Source of the DNA: Chloroflexota bacterium
GTDB taxonomy: Bacteria > Chloroflexota > Anaerolineae > Promineifilales > Promineifilaceae
Assembly (NCBI GenBank): GCA_008501785.1
Contig: QQUD01000490.1
Location: 1-11,929, forward strand
DNA length: 11,929 bases
Direction: 5' to 3'
Within the stretch, counting starts at the first letter, position 1; each line of letters begins with the position of its first letter. The translations under genes were made by a program, and so were the position numbers. Shown piece after piece: positions 6,197 through 11,929 of the stretch. Under the pieces are notes generated by a model. That model did no database searches and was not told the DNA's origin. It saw only the letters and a program-made list of their open reading frames with translations.

Positions 6197-7816
6197 ATGG
6201 ATTTGTCACCTTATGAGGGGCGATGGGTAGCGCTGGTTGATAAACAGGTGGCGGGGGTAGGATTTACCCCCGAAGAAGCTGTTTATCTGGCGCAGCGCAA
6301 TCGGTCGAAAGATCGGTTTCTGTTGCAATATGTAGAGCCGTCTGGGGGTAAGCAGCTTTCGTTGTCGCCTTTGTTGGAACGAATACGGCCGTTTCTCCTA
6401 AAACAATCTCAACCCGTTTACCTCGTTGGTGGTGCTGTGCGCGATGCTTTGCTGGGACGTGCTTCCAATGATTTAGATTTTGTTGTGCCAGAGCGAGCCG
6501 TCAGATTGGCGTTTCGGATGGCAGACTATTTAGGCGTGCCTGCCTATGTGTTGGATCGGGAGCGTGATACGGGGCGGGTGGTGCTGAAAGATGAACACAC
6601 CACGCTAGATTTTGCCCGATTCCGAGGCGACAATCTGGAAGCAGATTTACGGGACCGCGATTTTACGATCAATGCGATGGCAATTCCGGCAACGGCCGTT
6701 ACTTCCAAATCTGTAATTGACCCTTGTCAGGGTAGAGCAGACCTGAAGCGGGGCATTGTGCGTCCGACACATGCCGATGCCCTGCAAAAAGACCCGCTGC
6801 GTGCGATGAGATCGATTCGAATTGTGGCTAGTTTTGGGTTTTCGATGTCTGAAGCGGCAGAAACGGCCGTTTTTGGTGCGATTCCCCACCTGCCAACTGT
6901 GTCAAATGAGCGCATTCGGGATGAGGTGTTGAAGCTGGTGCGCACGTCGGTTCCCGATGAAGCGATGTGGCAAATGCATCAGTTGGGTTTGTTAACGGCC
7001 GTTTTGCCTGAGATTGCCGCACTAGATGACATTGACCAAACGGCTCCCCATCATGAAAATGTATTGGCACATACGCTGCGGGTAATGCGTTTGCTGGTTG
7101 ATATTGAAAACGCATTGTTTAGTGATAAGGACGTCGAAAATTGGGCATTGCGAGATGTACGAACTGCATTTGCTGATTGGTTAGAACCCTTGCGTGCTCA
7201 TCTTACTCGTGAAGTTGATGGAGGCGTTACTGGATTTACGCTGCTGCGATTGGGTGCTTTGTTTCACGATGTTGGCAAATTAAAAACGCAGACAGTCACT
7301 GAAACCGGACGGATTCGCTTCATTGGGCATGAGTCAGCAGGTTCTAAAATTGCAGCTTTTAGATTGCGTCAATTATGTGTTAGTAATCATGGGATTACCC
7401 ATGTGCGAAAAATTGTGCAACATCATATGCGGATGCTGTCTTTGTTGAATACAAGAGAAAAACTGTCGCGGCGAGCCGTTTTTCGGTTTTTCCGTGATAC
7501 GGGGACGGCTGGAATTGATGTGGGCTTGCTGTCCCTAGCTGATTATTTGGCTGTGCATCCAGGGGTGGGAGAAACGGCCGTTTGGCAGCAATTCCTGGCC
7601 ATCGTCACTGAATTGTTCCAGTATTATTTTGAACGATATACGGAAGTTGTTGCGCCGCCTGCGTTGATAAACGGCCGTGAACTCATGCAGCTATTACAAA
7701 TTCAACCGGGGCCAGAAATTGGTCGCATTTTGCGCTTGATCGAAGAATCCCAGGCTGCTGGAGACATTCAGAATCAAGAGCAAGCTATTCAGTTTGCAAA
7801 ACAATGCCATCAGTAA
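6197..7816 (+). CDS. CCA-adding enzyme/poly(A) polymerase family nucleotidyltransferase with HD domain
   Basis: A 539-residue class II nucleotidyltransferase that should add nucleotides to RNA 3' ends, most likely tRNA CCA (or only CC or A). The head domain has LVGGAVRDALLG (76-87), the metal-binding pair Asp92/Asp94 (NDLDFVV), a third carboxylate Asp138 and RDRDFTINAMA (152-162). KDPLRAMRSIR (198-208) and NERIRDE (237-243) follow. A C-terminal HD phosphohydrolase-type domain has His292, His357-Asp358 (LFHDVGK), His378 and Asp449. Residues 1-48 are an additional module (YEGRWVALVDKQVAGVGFT-P) that resembles DUF5678; such a fusion is less usual. Poly(A) polymerase activity cannot be excluded. 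Six ACGGCCGT sites lie in this gene, the most in the window. A weak GGGAAAAG precedes ATG 6197, right after the heptamer repeat. Confidence 0.88.
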   Translation: MDLSPYEGRWVALVDKQVAGVGFTPEEAVYLAQRNRSKDRFLLQYVEPSGGKQLSLSPLLERIRPFLLKQSQPVYLVGGAVRDALLGRASNDLDFVVPERAVRLAFRMADYLGVPAYVLDRERDTGRVVLKDEHTTLDFARFRGDNLEADLRDRDFTINAMAIPATAVTSKSVIDPCQGRADLKRGIVRPTHADALQKDPLRAMRSIRIVASFGFSMSEAAETAVFGAIPHLPTVSNERIRDEVLKLVRTSVPDEAMWQMHQLGLLTAVLPEIAALDDIDQTAPHHENVLAHTLRVMRLLVDIENALFSDKDVENWALRDVRTAFADWLEPLRAHLTREVDGGVTGFTLLRLGALFHDVGKLKTQTVTETGRIRFIGHESAGSKIAAFRLRQLCVSNHGITHVRKIVQHHMRMLSLLNTREKLSRRAVFRFFRDTGTAGIDVGLLSLADYLAVHPGVGETAVWQQFLAIVTELFQYYFERYTEVVAPPALINGRELMQLLQIQPGPEIGRILRLIEESQAAGDIQNQEQAIQFAKQCHQ

Positions 7817-7874
7817 GTTGTTTTGCTAGAAAGACCCTGAGAAGGCATTTGATAATAAGTTTTTAAGAACAATA

Positions 7875-7935
7875 GGACGCAGATGACGCAGATTAAAGAG
7901 AAAAAATCAGCGTTTTTCTGCGTAAATCCGCGTCC
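7875..7935. repeat. Palindromic ACGCAG-type intergenic repeat
   Basis: GGACGCAGATGACGCAG (7875-7891) and CTGCGTAAATCCGCGTCC (7918-7935) are imperfect inverted arms around an AT-rich centre. The reverse complement of the right arm, GGACGCGGATTTACGCAG, differs by two or three positions and one indel. From memory, closely similar GGACGCAGAT-type palindromes are scattered in intergenic DNA of several bacterial phyla. It lies downstream of the nucleotidyltransferase gene and could fold as RNA, but has no T-tract. Confidence 0.65.
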
Positions 7936-8307
7936 CAAATCTCCTTGTTTTGAATGTTTAAATGACCTCTTGAGGCCTGAATGCATTCAAAAAAGTAAGT
8001 GTTTTGTAAGTTCTGTTTTAAATTTCTGAAAACAAGTTATACTTGACTTAATTAGTCTACCCTACATCAATAGAACAAGAAAAAATATTGTTGGGATGGC
8101 ATTTTACGGGGATAAAACTGGGGCATTGTACGCTTGTTCTCATCGAATATTGTGTGCGTCAGACTCCCACATCTTCACAACCTACAGAACTTGAACAATT
8201 GCTCTTTCTAGGCTGAGGACACTGTGTTGGAAGTATATTCTCACAATAGCAGAAGCCCGTTCTGAATTATTCACGATTTCCGAATAACAAGATTTTTAAT
8301 AATAAAT

Positions 8308-8312
8308 GGAGG
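8308..8312 (+). promoter_or_regulatory. Shine-Dalgarno that decides the gltA start
   Basis: GGAGG lies five bases before ATG 8318. It overlaps an upstream in-frame ATG at 8306, which has no ribosome site of its own. This makes 8318 the likely start; the resulting N-terminus MSKDTVTITDNRTG matches the family. Confidence 0.8.
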
Positions 8313-8317
8313 CATGT

Positions 8318-9604
8318 ATGTCAAAAGATACCGTAACCATTACTGATAATCGTACCGGTCGTACTTATGAACTTCCGGTCACGAACGATACGATTAACGC
8401 GATGGATTTACGCCAGATCAAAGTCAATGACGATGATTTTGGCATGTTAAGTTATGATCCTGGATTTAAAAACACCGCATCAACAAGAAGCAACATTACG
8501 TTCATTGACGGTGCCAAAGGCATTTTGCGGTATCGTGGCTATCCAATTGAGCAATTAGCTGAAAAATCAAGCTTTTTAGAAGTCGCGTATCTTATCTTAT
8601 TCGGAGAATTGCCTACTCTAGAGCAATGTGACAAATGGGAACACGATATTTTGCACCATACTTTTATTCATGAAAGTACGAAAAAACTGATGGATGCGTT
8701 TCGATATGATGCACATCCGATGGGAATGTTTATTGCTACGATTGCGGCAATGTCCACCTTTTACCCTGAAAGTCGTGATGTTCATGATCCGCACAACCGC
8801 CTGATTCAGATTCAACGTCTTTTGGCAAAAGCACCTACGGTGGCTGCTTTCTCTTACCGCCATAGCCGTGGGTTGCCGTATGTTTATCCTGACAATGATC
8901 TCAGCTATACGGGCAATTTCTTGAGTATGCTAGATAAGATGACACAGGTGAAATATGAACCAGACCCGGTGTTGGAAAAGGCATTGGAAGTTTTGTTTAT
9001 TTTGCATGCTGATCATGAACAAAATTGTGGTACAGCCACAATGCGGGTGATAGGCTCTGCTCATTCTGATCCGTTTTCTGCTGTTGCCGGTGCGGCAGGG
9101 GCTTTGTATGGGCCGCTGCATGGTGGAGCGAATGAAGCTGTGCTGCGCATGTTGAATGAAATTGGCGATATTAAGAATGTGCCGGACTTTATTAAAGGGG
9201 TGAAGGCGCGTGAACGCTTGTTGATGGGATTTGGCCATCGTGTTTACAAGAATTTTGATCCACGTGCTGTGATCATTAAGAATATTGCAGATCAGGTGTT
9301 TGAGGTGACAGGGCGCAATAAGCTGCTAGATATTGCGCTGGAACTAGAACGAATTGCGCTGGAGGATGATTTCTTTGTACAGCGGAATTTGTATCCCAAT
9401 GTTGATTTTTATTCGGGTATCATTTATCAAGCCATGAAGTTCCCTGTTGCTATGTTCCCGGTGCTGTTTGCGATTCCGCGGACGATTGGCTGGCTGGCAC
9501 AATGGGTGGAAATGTTGGGTGATAAGACCCAAAAGATTGCCCGTCCGCGTCAGATTTATTTGGGTGAGGATGCACGAGATTATGTGGCTATTGAAAATCG
9601 CTAG
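8318..9604 (+). CDS. gltA: Citrate synthase
   Basis: A 428-residue citrate synthase condensing acetyl-CoA and oxaloacetate to citrate, the entry step of the TCA cycle, in the cytoplasm. The catalytic triad is His268 (GPLHGGANEA), His307 (LMGFGHRVYKNFDPRA) and Asp363 (NVDFYSG), essentially at E. coli GltA numbering. The N-terminal domain (TDNRTGRTYELPV) is that of the long hexameric, NADH-sensitive type, but allosteric behaviour is not proven by sequence. An ATG at 8306 would add four residues but overlaps the Shine-Dalgarno, so I chose 8318. It is monocistronic, with about 500 bp upstream and a strong hairpin downstream. No ACGGCCGT sites occur in it. Confidence 0.95.
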   Translation: MSKDTVTITDNRTGRTYELPVTNDTINAMDLRQIKVNDDDFGMLSYDPGFKNTASTRSNITFIDGAKGILRYRGYPIEQLAEKSSFLEVAYLILFGELPTLEQCDKWEHDILHHTFIHESTKKLMDAFRYDAHPMGMFIATIAAMSTFYPESRDVHDPHNRLIQIQRLLAKAPTVAAFSYRHSRGLPYVYPDNDLSYTGNFLSMLDKMTQVKYEPDPVLEKALEVLFILHADHEQNCGTATMRVIGSAHSDPFSAVAGAAGALYGPLHGGANEAVLRMLNEIGDIKNVPDFIKGVKARERLLMGFGHRVYKNFDPRAVIIKNIADQVFEVTGRNKLLDIALELERIALEDDFFVQRNLYPNVDFYSGIIYQAMKFPVAMFPVLFAIPRTIGWLAQWVEMLGDKTQKIARPRQIYLGEDARDYVAIENR

Positions 9605-9624
9605 GGTTTAGTGCTCTGATTAAG

Positions 9625-9653
9625 GTGCGACGCACTTTTGAAGTGCGTCGCAC
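9625..9653. terminator. Convergent hairpin between gltA and the DUF2203-type gene
   Basis: GTGCGACGCACTT (9625-9637) and AAGTGCGTCGCAC (9641-9653) form a perfect 13-bp stem with a 3-nt loop, 20 bp after the gltA stop and 8 bp beyond the end of the opposing gene. The following TCTTGTTGTT is only a weak T-tract, so it may be a bidirectional terminator of modest quality or a REP-like repeat used as one. The stem itself contains a nested short palindrome GTGCGACGCAC. Confidence 0.65.
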
Positions 9654-9661
9654 TCTTGTTG

Positions 9662-10057
9662 TTACAGTAAGTTGGTGTCAGAGAGGGGTTTACGGCCGTT
9701 AAAACCCGCATTCAAATCGTGAAAATGGGATACTTTATCTTCGCCATATTGCCAGCAAAGGAAGACATCACGGCCGTTTTGGTCAGCCAAAAAATCAACA
9801 AGCCCCGCATTAATACTTTTAATCACACAGCCATGCGACTGGATTTCATCTCTTAGTCGCTCAATATCAACAAAATCAAGCATCATTTCTGATGTGTCAG
9901 CCGTCGCAATATTACTGCGCAAATCTCCCATCAATTCAGGTATCTGAGAGCGCATGTGAGTTACTTTGGCGCGTTTTTCCAATAGTTTGGCGACCAACGG
10001 CTCAATCTTTGGCAACAACGCATTTGCCTCTTCAACTGTAAAATATTTTGGTCTCAT
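9662..10057 (-). CDS. DUF2203-type protein
   Basis: A protein of 131 residues from ATG 10057, or 135 from TTG 10069. It begins MRPKYFTVEEANALLPKIEP and ends with a conserved block FLCWQYGEDKVSHFHDLNAG followed by FNGRKPL, both characteristic of DUF2203; the middle is a charged, probably helical stretch. No biochemical role is established for the family that I know of. Starts in this family usually fall a few residues before the YFT-x-EEAN motif, which favours ATG 10057, but neither start has a good Shine-Dalgarno. It lies downstream of the Fe-S carrier gene on the same strand, separated by that gene's terminator, so it may need its own promoter; only weak candidates are visible. Two ACGGCCGT sites fall in its 3' part, both read as Asn-Gly-Arg. 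Confidence 0.8.
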   Translation of the reverse strand: MRPKYFTVEEANALLPKIEPLVAKLLEKRAKVTHMRSQIPELMGDLRSNIATADTSEMMLDFVDIERLRDEIQSHGCVIKSINAGLVDFLADQNGRDVFLCWQYGEDKVSHFHDLNAGFNGRKPLSDTNLL

Positions 10058-10078
10058 ATCATTAGCCAAGACATTAAT

Positions 10079-10110
10079 AATTCAACAATTCAACAGTTCA
10101 ATAATTAATT
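10079..10110. repeat. AT-rich octamer tandem repeat
   Basis: Four octamers in a row: AATTCAAC twice (10079-10094), AGTTCAAT and AATTAATT. They sit just upstream of the DUF2203-type gene. They may be slippage-derived spacer DNA or affect its expression; no known site is recognised. Confidence 0.5.
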
Positions 10111-10140
10111 GTTTTCCAACTTCCAAATCCAGTTTAAACC

Positions 10141-10171
10141 AAAACAAAAAAGGAGCGTAATTACGCTCCTT
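10141..10171 (-). terminator. Intrinsic terminator of the Fe-S carrier gene
   Basis: A perfect 22-bp palindrome (10150-10171, arms AAGGAGCGTAA and TTACGCTCCTT) is followed on the minus strand by a T-tract (10150-10146), then G and more T. It lies 27 bp after the carrier gene's stop. This is a textbook rho-independent terminator in that orientation; on the plus strand there is no T-tract. Confidence 0.88.
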
Positions 10172-10198
10172 AAATGGTTCAAAAATTCAGACTGCGTT

Positions 10199-10600
10199 TT
10201 AGCCGCAGCTGCTGCAACCACCAGCGCCTGCTTCTGGGCCATCTTTGGCTTTGAAGGATGTGCCACAGCCGCAAGAAGAGACCGCATTGGGGTTTTCAAT
10301 CTTGAATCCGCCACCCATGATGCTATCTTCATAATCGATGGTTGCACCTGAGAGGTACATCATGCTGGTCGGATCGATGAAAATTTTCACGTCAGCTTTT
10401 TCAATGACTTCATCATAGGGGCGTGCTTCTGCTTCCAAAGCCATGCCATACTGCAAACCAGAACAGCCACCGCCGGATACAAAAACGCGCAAGCCATAAT
10501 CCGGTACATTTTTCTGCACTAACAAATTCTGTACCATTTTTGCTGCTGATTCTGTCAAAGTAATTGTTTCAGTTGTTGTTTTTTGTTCAACTAGCTCCAT
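10199..10600 (-). CDS. A-type iron-sulfur cluster carrier (HesB/IscA/ErpA family)
   Basis: A 133-residue A-type carrier that accepts Fe-S clusters and delivers them to apoproteins in the cytoplasm. The three conserved cysteines are Cys46 (SGGGCSGLQYG), Cys110 and Cys112 (SSCGCGTSF). The product is about 20 residues longer than a minimal IscA because of a C-terminal tail, KAKDGPEAGAGGCSSCG, with a further C-x-x-C pair (Cys129, Cys132). IscA, ErpA and SufA cannot be told apart on sequence alone, and no isc or suf genes lie nearby. ATG 10600 is supported by AAGGTAGG six to seven bases upstream (10615-10608). It has its own consensus-like promoter (10694-10666) and terminator, so it is probably monocistronic. 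Confidence 0.93.
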   Translation of the reverse strand: MELVEQKTTTETITLTESAAKMVQNLLVQKNVPDYGLRVFVSGGGCSGLQYGMALEAEARPYDEVIEKADVKIFIDPTSMMYLSGATIDYEDSIMGGGFKIENPNAVSSCGCGTSFKAKDGPEAGAGGCSSCG

Positions 10601-10665
10601 AACATTGCCTACCTTACATACATTTGTTTAATATTTACCAAAATTGTCCAAATTAGTTCGCGTGC

Positions 10666-10694
10666 ATTGTAACAACCAAGCGGACCCGTGTCAA
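10666..10694 (-). promoter_or_regulatory. Sigma-70-type promoter of the Fe-S carrier gene
   Basis: On the minus strand a perfect TTGACA (10694-10689) is followed by a 17-bp spacer and TACAAT (10671-10666), preceded by TGT (extended -10). Predicted transcription starts near 10659, giving a leader of about 60 nt. Confidence 0.8.
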
Positions 10695-10746
10695 TTTTTA
10701 TAGGTTTTTTCTTAAAAAAGCCCTCAATTATTGTGCAAATGATCTT

Positions 10747-10775
10747 TTGTCCTCATTTTTGCACCATGATACAAT
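10747..10775 (+). promoter_or_regulatory. Extended -10 promoter of aspS
   Basis: TTGTCC (10747-10752), a 17-bp spacer, and TACAAT (10770-10775) preceded by TGA, an extended -10. The predicted start is near 10782, about 175 nt before the aspS ATG. Confidence 0.65.
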
Positions 10776-10781
10776 CCCAGA

Positions 10782-10955
10782 CACTTTGTATGGAACGGGA
10801 TTCACTGTACTGAAGCAACTATTTTATGTGGGAAAGTGGTTTGCAAATTGCTTCAGTTTCATTGTTCCGCATTGACTTGTTTTTATGTCAATCTCGTTGG
10901 GCGGAACAATAGGTTCTCGCTGTACGAATCAAGATTTTTCCAGGGGTAGAGAAAT
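10782..10955 (+). promoter_or_regulatory. Structured 5' leader of aspS
   Basis: Two strong hairpins fill the predicted leader. The first pairs CTGAAGCAA (10810-10818) with TTGCTTCAG (10848-10856). The second pairs ATTGTTCCGC (10861-10870) with GCGGAACAAT (10901-10910) and stacks directly on an inner stem ATTGAC/GTCAAT (10871-10876 with 10887-10892), leaving an 8-nt bulge CTCGTTGG. Neither is followed by a T-tract. The Shine-Dalgarno AGGGG (10942-10946) lies downstream and free. I cannot match it to a known riboswitch or T-box. Confidence 0.5.
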
Positions 10956-11929
10956 ATGTTAAAAAGTCATAACTGCGGCCAATTGAGAGCCGAACACGTT
11001 GGTGAAACTGTCACCTTAGCGGGATGGGTAAACCGTCGCCGTGATATGGGCGGCGTTATTTTTATTGATTTGCGAGATCGTGATGGCAAAACGCAAGTTG
11101 TTGTGAATTCGGGCGTTTCAGAAGAGGCGTTTAATCTTGCTGAACAAATTCGCAGCGAGTTTGTGATTCAGGCAACGGGTGAAGTGTCAAAACGGCCTGC
11201 TGGTCAAGAGAATCTCAATCTACCAACCGGTGAAATTGAGGTGCTTGTGAAGAAACTCACTGTGCTGAATCCGTCGAAAACACCTCCTTTTATGATTGAT
11301 CGCAACGAAGGGGTTGAGGAAAGCACACGGTTGAAGTACCGTTATCTCGATTTGCGTCGTGAAAAAATGCAGCGAAACCTGATTATGCGTCACAAAGCCA
11401 TTAAATTTATCCGCGACTTTTTAGATGATCGCGGCTTTTTAGAAGTGGAGACGCCTATTTTATTTAAAAGTACGCCGGAAGGAGCACGGGACTATTTGGT
11501 TCCCAGCCGGGTACACCCAGGCAAGTTCTTCGCGCTGCCGCAAAGCCCGCAGCAGTTGAAGCAACTGCTGATGGTGGCTGGATACGAACGCTATTTTCAA
11601 ATTGCACGCTGCTTCCGTGATGAAGATTTGCGGGCAGACCGTCAGCCTGAATTTACGCAGCTTGACATGGAAATTAGCTTTGTTGAGCGTGATGACGTGC
11701 TGAATTTGATTGAAGCGCTGATGGTGGGCATGGTGAATGAAGTGAGCTATGTGCCGTTGGCAACGGATCAATTCCCACGCATTAGCTATCAGGAAGCGAT
11801 GGAGCGTTACGGCACGGACCGGCCTGACATTCGTTATGGGTTGGAATTGGTTGATATTTCGGACCTTGCCAGCAAGAGTGCATTCAAAGTGTTTACCTCG
11901 AATGTGGCGGCTGGCAATCCGGTGAAGGC
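10956..11929 (+). CDS. aspS: Aspartyl-tRNA synthetase, N-terminal part (runs off window)
   Basis: About 324 codons of a bacterial-type class II aspartyl-tRNA synthetase, which charges tRNA-Asp in the cytoplasm; roughly the last 45% is missing. The N-terminal OB-fold anticodon-binding domain (about 1-105) shows [20 protein letters not shown] near residue 24-43. The catalytic domain begins around 125 ([12 protein letters not shown]); the aspartate-binding flipping loop [14 protein letters not shown] and [15 protein letters not shown] follow. Motif 2 is [23 protein letters not shown] 10956 has AGGGG nine bases upstream. At the position known to affect tRNA discrimination (His31 in Pseudomonas non-discriminating enzymes) it has Met31, while the nearby KRPAG keeps a Gly (Gly83), so whether it also charges tRNA-Asn is uncertain. 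Confidence 0.96.
   Translation, partial: MLKSHNCGQLRAEHVGETVTLAGWVNRRRDMGGVIFIDLRDRDGKTQVVVNSGVSEEAFNLAEQIRSEFVIQATGEVSKRPAGQENLNLPTGEIEVLVKKLTVLNPSKTPPFMIDRNEGVEESTRLKYRYLDLRREKMQRNLIMRHKAIKFIRDFLDDRGFLEVETPILFKSTPEGARDYLVPSRVHPGKFFALPQSPQQLKQLLMVAGYERYFQIARCFRDEDLRADRQPEFTQLDMEISFVERDDVLNLIEALMVGMVNEVSYVPLATDQFPRISYQEAMERYGTDRPDIRYGLELVDISDLASKSAFKVFTSNVAAGNPVK

Larger units (their letters stand above)
7817..8317. other. Intergenic region upstream of gltA
   Basis: This gap of about 500 bp has no credible gene or tRNA on either strand. It contains the palindromic element at 7875-7935, a small hairpin CCTC-TT-GAGG (7966-7975) and a perfect palindrome TGAATGCATTCA (7978-7989). The promoter for gltA is not obvious: TTGACT at 8043-8048 has only a poor -10 (ATCAAT, 8066-8071) at 17 bp. 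The remaining 230 bp before gltA show nothing I recognise. Confidence 0.5.
455..9777. repeat. Iterated palindrome ACGGCCGT, 14 sites across the window
   Basis: The octamer ACGGCCGT begins at 455 (10-mer start), 2384, 2416, 3414, 4848, 5557, 6385, 6691, 6862, 6994, 7573, 7671, 9692 and 9770. Positions 455, 2416, 3414, 6691, 6862, 6994 and 7573 are starts of the full 10-mer AACGGCCGTT. With equal base frequencies about 0.2 copies would be expected in this length. All lie inside coding sequence; the nucleotidyltransferase gene has six and gltA, the Fe-S carrier gene and visible aspS have none. They are read in three frames, giving Thr-Ala-Val, Arg-Pro-Phe or Asn-Gly-Arg. The sites are separate; the listed span only brackets them. 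Confidence 0.85.

Noticed and set aside
7817..8317. Hidden small gene or RNA gene before gltA
   Set aside because: No frame has family-like composition with a ribosome site, and no cloverleaf or GGTTCGA-type T-arm is visible.
10861..10920. T-box riboswitch upstream of aspS
   Set aside because: The run GGGCGGAAC loosely recalls the T-box core, but the conserved AGGGUGGNACCGCG sequence and a terminator/antiterminator pair are missing.

Overview
This window looks like a chromosomal segment from a moderate-GC, free-living bacterium. The likeliest phylum is Chloroflexota (Anaerolineae-like). That is an inference from three things: a large membrane sensor, a short protein with a Thr/Pro-rich stalk, and tandem M42 aminopeptidases. 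No rRNA or other decisive marker is present. There is no phage, transposase, CRISPR or toxin locus. The genes are mostly housekeeping, and the unusual content is in the DNA itself: an iterated palindrome, several repeat families and structured leaders.

Layout. Positions 1-1811 (minus) hold the N-terminal part of a large membrane sensor (multi-TM region, Cache-like domain, HAMP, then the edge of the window). A good extended -10 promoter about 220 bp upstream gives it a long leader containing two hairpins. Positions 2216-2812 (plus) encode a short TM-anchored Thr/Pro-rich protein whose stop codon appears to come from a one-base frameshift. Positions 2853-6109 hold three consecutive complete M42-family metallo-aminopeptidase paralogues. 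Positions 6197-7816 encode a CCA-adding/poly(A)-polymerase-family nucleotidyltransferase with an HD domain and an extra N-terminal module. Positions 8318-9604 encode citrate synthase (gltA). A convergent hairpin separates it from a minus-strand pair: a DUF2203-type protein (9662-10057) and an A-type Fe-S cluster carrier (10199-10600). The carrier gene has a clear promoter and a clear intrinsic terminator. Divergently, aspS (aspartyl-tRNA synthetase) starts at 10956 and runs off the right edge. Its predicted promoter lies about 180 bp upstream, leaving a leader with two strong hairpins.

How it fits together. The M42 trio probably completes peptide breakdown in the cytoplasm, with three enzymes of different specificity. 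The other genes serve tRNA maturation and charging, the TCA cycle and Fe-S assembly, with no obvious pathway link between them. Across the window the octamer ACGGCCGT occurs 14 times, always inside genes and in three reading frames. This resembles the HIP1 iterated palindrome of cyanobacteria and is the most unusual signal here. Intergenic gaps carry at least four palindromic or tandem repeat types, one of them present in two copies.
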